A stretch of 10,425 nt of DNA from CAYXVB01 sp964467785 (GCA_964467785.1 CAYXVB010000125.1:1-10425), one strand, 5' to 3'. Positions 1 through 7,008 are shown, counted from the first letter of the stretch. A program made the numbers and translations. Notes: generated by a model not told the origin, from the letters alone.

Positions 1-1530
1 GGTGACGGAGCGCGCTCGAGTGCCTTGAGTGTTGACGCAGGAATTGATGCGAGTCTGCGTGCCTCCCCCGCAGGTGACGGAGCAAGCGCTCCAGGCGTTC
101 GAGCTCCAGTTTGGCTGCGCTGAGCAAGAGCCGAATTCTCCGGCAGACCAGCTATAGGTTGAAGTAGGAGTCGGACTCGATGTCGGAGTGGGAGCGGGCG
201 TGGGGGTAGGCGTCGGCGTGGGACTTGGTTTGGCGCCAAAGACTATTGGTGTCCGGTAAGTTTCGGGCAAGAAGCGCACTGATTCCGGAGTCCGACTCGC
301 ATAGGCGCGGATAGCCGCGGCCACCAGGGGACGGGCTAAATCACGGCTCTGGGTATAGATGCCGTAGGTATCTCCTTCGCTTGAATCGTTTCCGGCGCGA
401 ACGACGTACCAGAACGCTTTTTGCGCGAGGTTACTGTCCAGCATCGCCGTCATCTGATTGAGGACTGCGACCTGATCGGACTCCGTCCCGACCCGCGTTC
501 CGCTATTGAATTCCGTGATCCAGATATTTTTGTTGCCTCCCGGAACCAGGTTCTGTGTCCAGCTGGTGATGTGCTGGAGCATGGTCGGGAAGTCTTCGCT
601 ATTGAAATAAGGATGCAAGCTGACTGAATCGAGGACTTGTGTCAGGACGTTGGCATCGCCTTGCCAGCCGTTTTTCATCGAATAGATGAAATCGGCTGCG
701 GTAATGAGCGGAAGTTCGGCCGGCGGCCTCCAGCCGCGATTGGGATAACCCTTGTCGTAGAAGTACGAGATGCCCTGGCTGTGCAGGACCGATTGCAGGC
801 CCAACGCGCGCTTTTCATCGAGGATCCGCTTGGCGATGATGAAAGTTGTCTTGGATCGGCTCAAGACGTAATCTTCCGCCGACGGTGAGCTGTACGTGGG
901 CGCGTTCGTGGGGTAATTCCAGTTGGTCTCGTTGAAGAGCTCGATGTGCGGCGTGAACGGCAGTACCAGGTCCGCGAAAGAGCTAAAAACTTTGCTGAAC
1001 GCATCGTCGCAGAAATCCATTCTCGTCGAGGGACTTGATGGCTGATTGACTGTAGAGCCGCACTTATAGGCTCCAACCGGAGCCTCGAGTCCGATCTGGA
1101 CCAGGATTTTTAAACCGCGCGTCCGCGCCAGATTCAGGAAGTCCGAGAGGAACTTGGCGCGCCAGGTCGGAATGGTGAAGCCATCGCCGTCGTTGCCGGT
1201 CAGCATGTACCAATGGATACCCATGCGCACGGAGCCAACGCCGAGGCCCTTGATCAGATCCAGGTCACGGGCGCAGTCGTCCAGCGCCGTTGCGTCCATT
1301 GACCAGTATCGGCAATTGAGATTCATGCCGAGCCGATCCGAGCCGGCTGTTTCGACGGGGGGCTGCGACTGCGCGAGCCCCGATGTTATGATGATACCTT
1401 GTCCGCCGCTTGTCTGGTCGTTCGACTGCGCGAGCGAGGTTACGGATACCAGCTTTTGGCAACCGGAAGTTCCGAGAGCCAAGGCCAATAATATGCCGGA
1501 TGCGCGAACCCGCGACAAACTCGTAATCAT
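1..1530 (-). CDS. Secreted lipoprotein with GH-A-like glycoside hydrolase domain and C-terminal TSP1 domain (3' end outside window)
   Basis: An uninterrupted frame of 510 codons starts at the ATG at 1530 and runs off the left edge with no stop. Residues 1-24 are a lipoprotein-type signal peptide: basic n-region, hydrophobic core, then TSGC with Cys24 as the likely lipidated residue (Thr at -3 is not ideal). Residues 65-425 look like a (beta/alpha)8 glycosidase: VRMGIHWYML (101-110), LKILVQIG (140-147), LFNETN with Glu201 as candidate acid/base, SLHPYF (304-309) and WITEF with Glu340 as candidate nucleophile. This two-glutamate layout is known in clan GH-A (GH5, GH39 and relatives); the exact family is not clear. 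Residues 435-459 are a Pro/Thr linker. Residues 475-494 (WSSNAW, CSVTCGGGTQTR) are a TSP1 domain, an adhesion module. Inferred role: surface-anchored enzyme or adhesin acting on a glycan. The start is supported by an AGGGG ribosome site 6 nt upstream. Confidence 0.85.
   Translation of the reverse strand, partial: MITSLSRVRASGILLALALGTSGCQKLVSVTSLAQSNDQTSGGQGIIITSGLAQSQPPVETAGSDRLGMNLNCRYWSMDATALDDCARDLDLIKGLGVGSVRMGIHWYMLTGNDGDGFTIPTWRAKFLSDFLNLARTRGLKILVQIGLEAPVGAYKCGSTVNQPSSPSTRMDFCDDAFSKVFSSFADLVLPFTPHIELFNETNWNYPTNAPTYSSPSAEDYVLSRSKTTFIIAKRILDEKRALGLQSVLHSQGISYFYDKGYPNRGWRPPAELPLITAADFIYSMKNGWQGDANVLTQVLDSVSLHPYFNSEDFPTMLQHITSWTQNLVPGGNKNIWITEFNSGTRVGTESDQVAVLNQMTAMLDSNLAQKAFWYVVRAGNDSSEGDTYGIYTQSRDLARPLVAAAIRAYASRTPESVRFLPETYRTPIVFGAKPSPTPTPTPTPAPTPTSSPTPTSTYSWSAGEFGSCSAQPNWSSNAWSACSVTCGGGTQTRINSCVNTQGTRARSVT
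154..228 (-). repeat. Pro/Thr linker repeat in the lipoprotein gene
   Basis: Degenerate six-base repeats encode alternating Pro-Thr, Pro-Ala and Pro-Ser pairs (residues 435-459 of the lipoprotein). They separate the glycosidase-like domain from the TSP1 domain. Such linkers are typically extended and often O-glycosylated. Repeat number could vary by slippage. Confidence 0.8.
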
Positions 1531-1718
1531 AAATTACCCCTGTATTCCAGGATTGCACAAACCGTTTGATTCACCAATAAGTGCATTGCGGCTCGGGTTT
1601 TCGCAGTGCTTTCGTGAGTTTTAATTATTGGATGTATAAAAAATGGAGATGAGTCCGGCCTGACACACTCTTTTCTCAAGACGGGAGTTCGCCCTATCGG
1701 ACTCGCGCGCGGCAGGGT
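1531..1718. promoter_or_regulatory. Divergent intergenic region (lipoprotein / glycosyltransferase)
   Basis: These 188 bases separate two divergently oriented genes and must hold at least one promoter for each. An AT-rich core at about 1619-1645 contains TATAAA at 1635-1640 on the plus strand and TATACA (1638-1633) on the minus strand, both plausible -10 elements. I see no convincing -35 partner for either, so exact promoters are not assigned. The ribosome site for the minus-strand gene is AGGGG at 1541-1537, 6 nt before its ATG. The plus-strand gene has only a weak GGCAGGGT before its ATG. Confidence 0.45.
1583..1609. repeat. Small inverted repeat in the lipoprotein leader
   Basis: GCATTGCG (1583-1590) and CGCAGTGC (1602-1609) form an 8-bp stem with one G-T wobble and an 11-nt loop. 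It lies in the likely 5' leader of the minus-strand lipoprotein gene, about 55-80 nt before its start codon. It could be an operator or an RNA hairpin, and may be chance. Confidence 0.3.
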
Positions 1719-3320
1719 ATGCTGTCGGCCAACAGGATCACGCCCATGACTTCATTCTCGATTCGCCCAGCTGCAGGGACCGCTTCGCGCTTTTCGATTC
1801 GTTTTGAGATCGTCGCGCCCCTGGTGTTCGCCGCGCTGACGCTCGTTCATGGCTCCCTGCTCGGACTTACGGATGACGAAGCTTATTACTGGGTCCTCGC
1901 TCAAAGGCCCGCGGCTGGATACGCGTATCATCCTCCGGGCGTCGCCTGGTTGATCGCCGGGGCGCAGGCGCTGTTCGGCCCGTGGCTGGGAGCGCATTCG
2001 TCCGGATTGGTCCGCCTTCCGGGCATCCTTTGCGCCGCGCTGACGCTCGGCCTGAGTTTGCGCTGGATCGAAGAAGTCGCCGGCGAAACTCTGTACCGAA
2101 ACGCGCGTCGCACGGTCCTGGCGGCGCTCTTGGCTTTTGCGGGACTTTTCGCGCTTTCTTGGATGATGGTGCCGGATCTTCCGCTTTTTCTCGGCTGGAT
2201 GTTGGCGTTTTTCTCGACCTGGAAGCTGCAGCGCCGGGAGATCCCGACTCTGTTCGGCATGCTGGTCTTGCTCCTGGGTTGCGCCCTTGCGATGGTATCC
2301 AAGATCTCTGGAGTCTTGGTCGCGGGCTCAGTGATGCTTTCGGCCCTGCTCTGGGCGACGGGCCCGGCGCGCCGAGCGATGTGGATCGCCGCGATCCTGG
2401 GCACGGTCCTGGGTTTTGTCCCGACCCTGCTTTGGAACCTGGATCATGAATGGGCCTCGATCCTTTACCAGCTGCGCGATCGCCATCAAGGGGGAGGAGG
2501 GCTCTCGCTGCTCCGCTGGGGGCAGTTTTGGGCCGCGCAACTTGTATTGGCGGGCCCGGCGTTACTGGCGTACGCGCTCTATTTTTTGCCCGAACGCGCG
2601 CTTCGTGGCGCGGCGAGGACCCCGGCCGAAGAACGTGTCCGGCACGGGCGGAGATTCCTCCTCGTCTGGCTCGCACCGGCCGCAATTATTTACGGCGTGC
2701 AGCCCTTGGCGGGAGAGTTCAAGCCTCACTGGGCGCTGATCGCCTGGTGGCCGGCGGCCATCGGACTGGCCTTGGAGAGCTGTTTGTGGCGGACCGAAAG
2801 ACGCTGGCGTCGTCTCTTGAGCGGGCATCTGCTCTACGGCATTCCGTTGGGTCTGGTGATCTTGTTGAGTTGCCACGTGCCGCTGGTGAGCTGGGTCACG
2901 CGCGCCAAGGACCCCCGTATCGATGTCACCAACGATCTCTACGGTTGGAATGACCTTGGCTCGTTTTTGGATCAGAAACTGGATCCACGGCTTCGTGAGC
3001 TACCGGTCACTGGCCTTCGTTATCAGACTGCCGCCCAGGCTTATTTTGCCTTGGGAGAGCGCAATCCGGCGACCATGCTCCCCCGGGACTTGAAGGCGCG
3101 GGACGAGTGGCCAGAGCTTGGCGTCACCGACCGCGAGGGGCCGGACTGGCCAAAGCTGCTCAAGCCGGTGCTATTTGTCCGGGACAACCGCTATGACGCC
3201 GTACCAGCATTCAAGGGCGCGGATTGCAAACCAGCTGCGAAGTATGAGCGCTCGCGAGGCCGGTTCAGCGCGAAGTGGATCGAAGTCTGGCATTGCCAGC
3301 CTGATGCCGCGCAACCTTGA
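1719..3320 (+). CDS. Polytopic GT39 / PMT_2-type glycosyltransferase (ArnT-like)
   Basis: A 533-residue integral membrane protein with a long N-terminal half of hydrophobic helices and a soluble C-terminal tail (about residues 395-533). Family signatures: the acidic DDEAYYW motif (52-58) in the first periplasmic loop, YHPPGVAWL (70-78), a PD pair at 152-153, AMVSK (191-195), and PTLLWNLDHEW (235-245). These are typical of the PMT_2/ArnT superfamily, whose members transfer a sugar from a polyprenyl-phosphate donor to lipid A, another glycan or a protein on the outer face of the inner membrane; DDE is the usual catalytic acidic motif. The acceptor cannot be read from sequence. The first ATG (1719) follows GGCAGGGT; a second ATG at 1746 is possible. 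It is divergent from the TSP1 lipoprotein gene. Its last 56 nt overlap the convergent gene on the other strand. Confidence 0.88.
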   Translation: MLSANRITPMTSFSIRPAAGTASRFSIRFEIVAPLVFAALTLVHGSLLGLTDDEAYYWVLAQRPAAGYAYHPPGVAWLIAGAQALFGPWLGAHSSGLVRLPGILCAALTLGLSLRWIEEVAGETLYRNARRTVLAALLAFAGLFALSWMMVPDLPLFLGWMLAFFSTWKLQRREIPTLFGMLVLLLGCALAMVSKISGVLVAGSVMLSALLWATGPARRAMWIAAILGTVLGFVPTLLWNLDHEWASILYQLRDRHQGGGGLSLLRWGQFWAAQLVLAGPALLAYALYFLPERALRGAARTPAEERVRHGRRFLLVWLAPAAIIYGVQPLAGEFKPHWALIAWWPAAIGLALESCLWRTERRWRRLLSGHLLYGIPLGLVILLSCHVPLVSWVTRAKDPRIDVTNDLYGWNDLGSFLDQKLDPRLRELPVTGLRYQTAAQAYFALGERNPATMLPRDLKARDEWPELGVTDREGPDWPKLLKPVLFVRDNRYDAVPAFKGADCKPAAKYERSRGRFSAKWIEVWHCQPDAAQP

Positions 3321-3717
3321 GCCAGGACAGAAATTCCTCGTCGATCTGGCCGGCTGATACGATGAGAACCCGGTGAGTGACCCAAAGCGGTGCCTTGCGC
3401 GAAGGAATGAGCCGTTCGTTGCGGGCCATGGCGGCAGTCATTCCTTTGCCCAGTCTAAGTCCGATTTCGAGGCCATCTTCGGTCACGCAAATGACACCTA
3501 CGCGGCGTTTGGCCGCGCCTAGAATCGCGACTTCGCGAGTTCCATACATGAATTCCATGCCGGAAATGGAGCTGAGCCGCGCAAGAACGCGGTGGTAAAG
3601 GGGAAGCCACTTGGCCTTCGTACCCTTAAAAAGCGTGGCGGGAATTCCATTTGCGCGCTGGCGAACGGATCTGCGAGCGGCGGGGGCGGCGGTGTTGCTG
3701 GCTCGGGGAGGTGTCAT
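3265..3717 (-). CDS. Small basic protein, DUF5655-like
   Basis: A 150-residue protein with a disordered, basic N-terminus (residues 1-30, rich in Ala, Arg and Pro) followed by one compact alpha/beta domain. The pattern of a WLPLYHRVLARL helix, short strands (VAILGA, VGVICV, LEIGLRLG) and a closing THRVLIVSAGQIDEEFLSWL segment resembles the DUF5655 family, which has no assigned function; this is recognition by eye. No signal peptide or TM segment is visible. The ATG at 3717 has no clear Shine-Dalgarno sequence; a TTG at 3738 would add seven residues. It lies 46 nt downstream of the zinc-ribbon/SH3b gene, so the two may share a transcript, with a hairpin between them. Its last 56 nt overlap the glycosyltransferase gene convergently. 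Confidence 0.6.
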   Translation of the reverse strand: MTPPRASNTAAPAARRSVRQRANGIPATLFKGTKAKWLPLYHRVLARLSSISGMEFMYGTREVAILGAAKRRVGVICVTEDGLEIGLRLGKGMTAAMARNERLIPSRKAPLWVTHRVLIVSAGQIDEEFLSWLKVARHQAGNARLRSTSR

Positions 3718-3724
3718 TGGGAAA

Positions 3725-3753
3725 GCGATTTGTGACAATCTGCACTAAATCGC
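3725..3753. repeat. Hairpin between the SH3b gene and the DUF5655-like gene
   Basis: GCGATTTGTG (3725-3734) pairs with CACTAAATCGC (3743-3753), with one bulged T and an 8-nt loop. On the plus strand it is followed 7 nt later by six Ts (3760-3765), so it could stop antisense transcription entering from the glycosyltransferase side. On the minus strand it sits 7 nt before the ATG at 3717, where it could affect translation start. The function is not certain. Confidence 0.45.
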
Positions 3754-3763
3754 AAGTGGTTTT

Positions 3764-5020
3764 TTACTGCGTTCGGGTGGTTCGTTGCGGGACGACCTGC
3801 ACTAGGTCAGTGCGGATCCAGGCTGCGAATGCTGATTTGCCCGTTTCATCTTTGATCATCACTCGGAACCAGCGGTCGTTCCAATCAATCACGCGGTACT
3901 GTTTCTCGGGCGATGCTTTGCCGACGATCGGGTAGTTAGTGCCGGGTCCGGATCGGAGCATGCCCTTGTCGTGCCGGAGTTTGACCACCAAGGCTCGATT
4001 AGGGCCGCTTTCCTCGCCGACGGGAGTTGACGCGCCAGCAGTGGATGGTGCTGCGGCGGCAGGTCTGGTGTATTGAGTCTGTTGGATTTCATGGAGTTGC
4101 GCGCGGGCTTCCTCGGTGAGAGAGGGGGCCGTAGTGGTCAAACCTGGGTTTCGCCCGATGGAATTGGACTGCGCTAGAGCGCCCGAAGCGCCCGTTGCTC
4201 CATTTGCGCCCGTTGCTAAAGACGCGGAGGGCATGGGCTCGGAGCGCTCTTCGGTCATCTCGGATCCGCGCACGGGTGCCATCGCGTTGGAGTGTACCTG
4301 GTCCGTGATGGTCTGCCCGGAGTGAGCCGTTGTTTGATGGCGGGCAGGGGCGGGGCGCCCTCTTTTCTCAGCCAAGTCATAAGAACTGTTGCTCACGCGG
4401 GACTTTTCCCAAAGCGTCTGGCCTTGATCGTAAAGGTACATACCGGAACTGATCGTGGCCACCGCCGCGATACCAATGGCCACGGGAAGAAGTCGTCCCG
4501 AAGTTCGAGGGACGATATCTTTGCCATTGATATTGGGGATCGCCGGCGTAGGGATTTCGGGCATGGGCTGCGGAAAAGCGAGTGCACCGGCCTGAGCGCT
4601 GGTCTGCGCCCCGGCTTGTACATTGACGGGAGGCGGGGCCGCATTGGCGATCCGCGGCTCGATCGCCTGGGCGCTGGCCCGTCCCTGCTGTATGGCGTCC
4701 GCCATCGCCAGATGCTGCTGCTGTTGAGCGACCTTTGCGGCTTGCCGAATCGCGGCTTTTTCGGCGCTTTCACGGCGGAGGCGGGCGAGGTTTTCCGTGG
4801 CCTCGTTGCTCATGAGCGCTGCTTCGGGTTCCTCGGAGGCCTCGGGGAGAATAATATGCTCACCTGCGGGCGCGCGATCCACTTTGACGAGGTTGATCTC
4901 AGCGCGTCTGACTAGCGCAAATCCCCCGCACTTGTAACAGCGCGAGAACGACCAGCCGCTTCCCATCTTGTCGTCGGAAACCGCGAGATTGATCCCGCAA
5001 TGCGGACAGCTCCAGCGCAT
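3764..5020 (-). CDS. Zinc-ribbon / transmembrane / SH3b domain envelope protein
   Basis: A 418-residue single-pass membrane protein. Domains in order: an N-terminal zinc ribbon with C5-P-H-C8 and C28-Y-K-C31; an Ala/Gln/Glu-rich, probably helical stretch (70-125); a Pro/Ala linker (126-172); one TM helix (about 176-197, LLPVAIGIAAVATI core); a low-complexity region (210-340); and a C-terminal bacterial SH3 (SH3b) domain (344-410) with LRSGPGTNYPIVGK and WFRVMIKDETGKSAFAAWI. SH3b domains commonly bind peptidoglycan, so the likely topology is zinc ribbon in the cytoplasm and SH3b in the periplasm, linking the cell interior to the wall. The ATG at 5020 is chosen over an in-frame start at 5086 because AGGAGGAGG lies 7 nt upstream of it and the zinc ribbon begins at once. 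It lies 179 nt downstream of motB, beyond a large inverted repeat. Confidence 0.8.
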   Translation of the reverse strand: MRWSCPHCGINLAVSDDKMGSGWSFSRCYKCGGFALVRRAEINLVKVDRAPAGEHIILPEASEEPEAALMSNEATENLARLRRESAEKAAIRQAAKVAQQQQHLAMADAIQQGRASAQAIEPRIANAAPPPVNVQAGAQTSAQAGALAFPQPMPEIPTPAIPNINGKDIVPRTSGRLLPVAIGIAAVATISSGMYLYDQGQTLWEKSRVSNSSYDLAEKRGRPAPARHQTTAHSGQTITDQVHSNAMAPVRGSEMTEERSEPMPSASLATGANGATGASGALAQSNSIGRNPGLTTTAPSLTEEARAQLHEIQQTQYTRPAAAAPSTAGASTPVGEESGPNRALVVKLRHDKGMLRSGPGTNYPIVGKASPEKQYRVIDWNDRWFRVMIKDETGKSAFAAWIRTDLVQVVPQRTTRTQ

Positions 5021-5027
5021 GGTTCGG

Positions 5028-5036
5028 CCTCCTCCT
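5028..5036 (-). promoter_or_regulatory. Strong ribosome binding site deciding the SH3b gene start
   Basis: AGGAGGAGG on the minus strand, 7 nt before the ATG at 5020. It is the strongest Shine-Dalgarno sequence I see in the window and rules in favour of this start rather than the upstream in-frame codon at 5086. Confidence 0.85.
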
Positions 5037-5047
5037 GAGTCCGTTAT

Positions 5048-5059
5048 CCTATTTTTAGG
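5048..5059. promoter_or_regulatory. Short AT-centred inverted repeat upstream of the SH3b gene
   Basis: CCTA-TTTT-TAGG, 28-39 nt before the ATG. On the minus strand it gives TAAAAATAGGAT, which includes a passable -10 hexamer (TAGGAT). It could be the promoter core or an operator over it. No matching -35 was found. Confidence 0.25.
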
Positions 5060-5137
5060 TTCGCTTGCGGAGGCCAGCGGGGTCAAGAGGCAGAACTTGC
5101 CCGGCAGTGAGAGCCGGAGATGGATCGTGAGTGAGCG

Positions 5138-5182
5138 TATTGGGCTGACAGGGGACTTTTAAAAAGTCCCATTAGCCCAATA
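5138..5182. repeat. Two-tier inverted repeat after motB (possible terminator or regulatory site)
   Basis: Outer arms TATTGGGCT (5138-5146) and AGCCCAATA (5174-5182) enclose inner arms GGGACTTTT (5152-5160) and AAAAGTCCC (5162-5170). Both arm pairs are perfect 9-mers, separated by unpaired 5-nt and 3-nt segments. It lies 18 nt past the motB stop and about 118 nt before the next gene, so it may end the motor operon transcript. There is no T-run after the stem on either strand, so it is not a textbook intrinsic terminator. A dispersed repeat or a protein-binding site is also possible. Confidence 0.6.
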
Positions 5183-5199
5183 GGCCGGTCAAAACTCAA

Positions 5200-6222
5200 T
5201 TAACGGCGGGTTGTCGATTTCCGCGTCTTTCCGGGTGCTGACGCCGGTACCGTAACCGCGGATGGAGCTACATAAGGATAAGGCCCTACGGGCGAAGGGT
5301 CGATCGCGGCAGAGGCGGGTGCTCTTGTGGCCGGATTCGCGCCCGGAGCCGGAGCCGGAGCCGGTAAGGGCTGAGGTCCATAGGCGACCGCCTCGAGCAC
5401 GCCATGCGCATCGACCGTGGGGATGAGTTTGCGATCCAAAGACTCGGGAAAGGGGATGCCGTCCACGGTGGGCTCGAGGATTCGGAGCACGACGCGACGG
5501 TTTTTGGCGAGCGCATCCTCGTCCCACTCTCCCGTAGGCTTGCGCGAGACCGCGACTGGGCGGGCGTCGCCATAGCCGATCGAGGTCAGGAGCGTGGGCG
5601 CGAAACCCCGCTCTGAGAACATGCGGACCACGCGCGAGGCGCGGGCGCCTGAAAGCTCCCAGTTCGAAGGGAAGCTCCCCGAGAGAATCGGACGCGAGTC
5701 GGTGTGGCCTTCGACCACGATCCGGTACTCTTTGTGGTCCTTTTGTTGGCGGCTGGCGATCGCCTCGATCAACCGCGAAAGCACGATGCGGCCCTGGGGC
5801 CGGACATCGGCGCTGAGCGTATCGAAAAAGACCGTCGACTGGAATGTGACCGTCACGCCGCTCGGGTCGGCGCGGACGACCGCGTCTTTCTCGACGCCGG
5901 CCTCGTTGATCAGCTGCGAGAGGAACTTGCCGACCTCCTTGGAGGGCGGTTCGGAGTACTGGCCTTTGAAGGTCTTGGAGACCTCCTCCTTAACCTTCTC
6001 GTACTTGGTGTCGTCGAGCTTGGCCATGCTGAAGAGCATGATGAAGAAGCCGCAAAGCAGCGTCATCATGTCCGCGTAGGAGATCAGCCAGTTGGACTCG
6101 TCGTGCGCATCGCCGCCGCCATGGCCTCCGCCGGACGAATCCTTGTGAGTGCCCCGATTCTTATGGGCCTCGTGGATATCCTTGGCTTTTTTGAGGAAGG
6201 CCTTGGTGCCGGGCATCGACAT
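5200..6222 (-). CDS. motB: MotB-type stator protein with long Pro/Ala-rich C-terminal tail
   Basis: A 340-residue stator subunit that anchors the ion-conducting MotA/MotB complex to peptidoglycan. The N-terminal 44 residues are cytoplasmic, polar and Gly/His-rich. The single TM helix (about 46-66) carries ISYADMMTLL with Asp51, the equivalent of the essential proton- or sodium-accepting Asp of MotB. A plug/linker region follows (67-115), then an OmpA-like peptidoglycan-binding domain (about 120-250) with FFDTLSADV, VEGHTDSRP (170-178), NWELSGARASRV (187-198), GYGDARPV and NRRVVLRI. Residues 251-340 are an unusual Pro/Ala-rich extension (PAPAPAPG and similar) ending in a basic KTRKSTTRR; canonical MotB ends soon after the OmpA domain. 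The ATG is 3 nt after the motA stop; a second ATG two codons on is an alternative. This is the last gene of the operon. Confidence 0.95.
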   Translation of the reverse strand: MSMPGTKAFLKKAKDIHEAHKNRGTHKDSSGGGHGGGDAHDESNWLISYADMMTLLCGFFIMLFSMAKLDDTKYEKVKEEVSKTFKGQYSEPPSKEVGKFLSQLINEAGVEKDAVVRADPSGVTVTFQSTVFFDTLSADVRPQGRIVLSRLIEAIASRQQKDHKEYRIVVEGHTDSRPILSGSFPSNWELSGARASRVVRMFSERGFAPTLLTSIGYGDARPVAVSRKPTGEWDEDALAKNRRVVLRILEPTVDGIPFPESLDRKLIPTVDAHGVLEAVAYGPQPLPAPAPAPGANPATRAPASAAIDPSPVGPYPYVAPSAVTVPASAPGKTRKSTTRR

Positions 6223-6225
6223 AGA

Positions 6226-7008
6226 TTACGACGCCTTTTTTACCACCCGTTCGTTCGGGGCGACGAAGGAGTTGAGCTCCTCGCGCATCGAGACCGGGTT
6301 GACCTGGGCCTTGAGCATGCAAGCGCCTTCCACGATCATCCGGCGCAGCGCCATCTCCTCGTGCGTAGCTTCCGCGAGGTTCTCGGCGATCGGATTGAAG
6401 ACGAGGTTGGCGAGCGCGATGCCGTAAAGAGTTCCGATGAGGCCGATCGACATTGCCGGGCCGATCAGCTTCTGACTGTCGGGCTGGCCGAGCTTTTGGA
6501 GCAATGCGATCATGCCCAGCGTGGTGGCGAGAAGGCCGAACGCCGGCGGATATCGGCCGATGCTCCGGAACATATTGGCTTCGTGCATGTAGCGCGCCTC
6601 GGTAGTCTTCACGCGTTGTTCGAGCACGTGGCGAATCTCGGGCTCCGAGAGCACGCCGGCCGCGACTAGGCCCACGGCTTCCTTGAGGAAAGGGTGCTTG
6701 ATGGTCTGCACCGCTTCGTTGAGCGCAGAGAGACCGATCGTCGCCTTTTTGTTGAGCTCAAGGATCTGGGTGATCGTCTCTTGGTAATTGACGTGGTGCT
6801 TGCCCAGCACCCGCAGGAAAAAGACCTTGAGGAGCGAGAGGACCTTGAGGATCGGAAAGCTGATGCTCGCGGCGGCGGAGGTGCCGCCCACGACGATCAG
6901 GATCGAATGGAAATCGAGGAACATCCGGATGTCCGGCGAGGTTTCCTTGAGCGCCATGAACATTACGATCCCGCCGAACAGGACCCCGAACAGCGATGAG
7001 AAGTTCAT
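6226..7008 (-). CDS. motA: MotA-type stator protein
   Basis: A 260-residue, four-TM stator subunit that with MotB forms the ion channel and pushes on a FliG-type rotor through its cytoplasmic loop. Visible signatures: DFHSILIVVGGTSAA (32-46) in TM2; the cytoplasmic loop with HPFLKEAV (105-112); YPPAFGLLATTLGMI (153-167), including the conserved proline region of TM3; and GPAMSIGLIGTLYGIALANL (183-202) with FNPIAENL in TM4. These fit the MotA/PomA branch better than TolQ/ExbB because of length and the large loop. The ATG at 7008 is chosen over an in-frame codon at 7041 because it overlaps the upstream stop (TGATG) and has GGAGG 7 nt before it. The tight junctions with the genes before and after indicate co-expression. 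Confidence 0.96.
   Translation of the reverse strand: MNFSSLFGVLFGGIVMFMALKETSPDIRMFLDFHSILIVVGGTSAAASISFPILKVLSLLKVFFLRVLGKHHVNYQETITQILELNKKATIGLSALNEAVQTIKHPFLKEAVGLVAAGVLSEPEIRHVLEQRVKTTEARYMHEANMFRSIGRYPPAFGLLATTLGMIALLQKLGQPDSQKLIGPAMSIGLIGTLYGIALANLVFNPIAENLAEATHEEMALRRMIVEGACMLKAQVNPVSMREELNSFVAPNERVVKKAS

Noticed and set aside
1154..1624. A 156-codon plus-strand open frame at the start of the lipoprotein gene
   Set aside because: The opposite strand codes for a signal peptide and glycosidase-like domain in one continuous 510-codon frame, which explains this region better.
1867..2685. A 272-codon minus-strand open frame within the glycosyltransferase gene
   Set aside because: Its product is an Arg/Pro/Ser/Gly-rich low-complexity sequence typical of an antisense shadow of a hydrophobic membrane protein.
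5021..5086. An N-terminal extension of the zinc-ribbon/SH3b protein starting at 5086
   Set aside because: The strong AGGAGGAGG lies inside this stretch and points to the ATG at 5020, directly before the zinc ribbon.
5138..5182. A textbook rho-independent terminator
   Set aside because: The stem is strong but no run of Ts follows it on either strand, so it is listed as an inverted repeat with only a possible terminator role.
5704..6669. A 321-codon plus-strand open frame across motB and motA
   Set aside because: It is antisense to two unmistakable stator genes, spans their junction and shows no domain of its own.
5200..7008. A TolQ/TolR or ExbB/ExbD pair rather than MotA/MotB
   Set aside because: The MotB-like protein has a full OmpA-type peptidoglycan-binding domain and the YADMMTLL motif, and the MotA-like protein has the MotA length and TM3/TM4 signatures.
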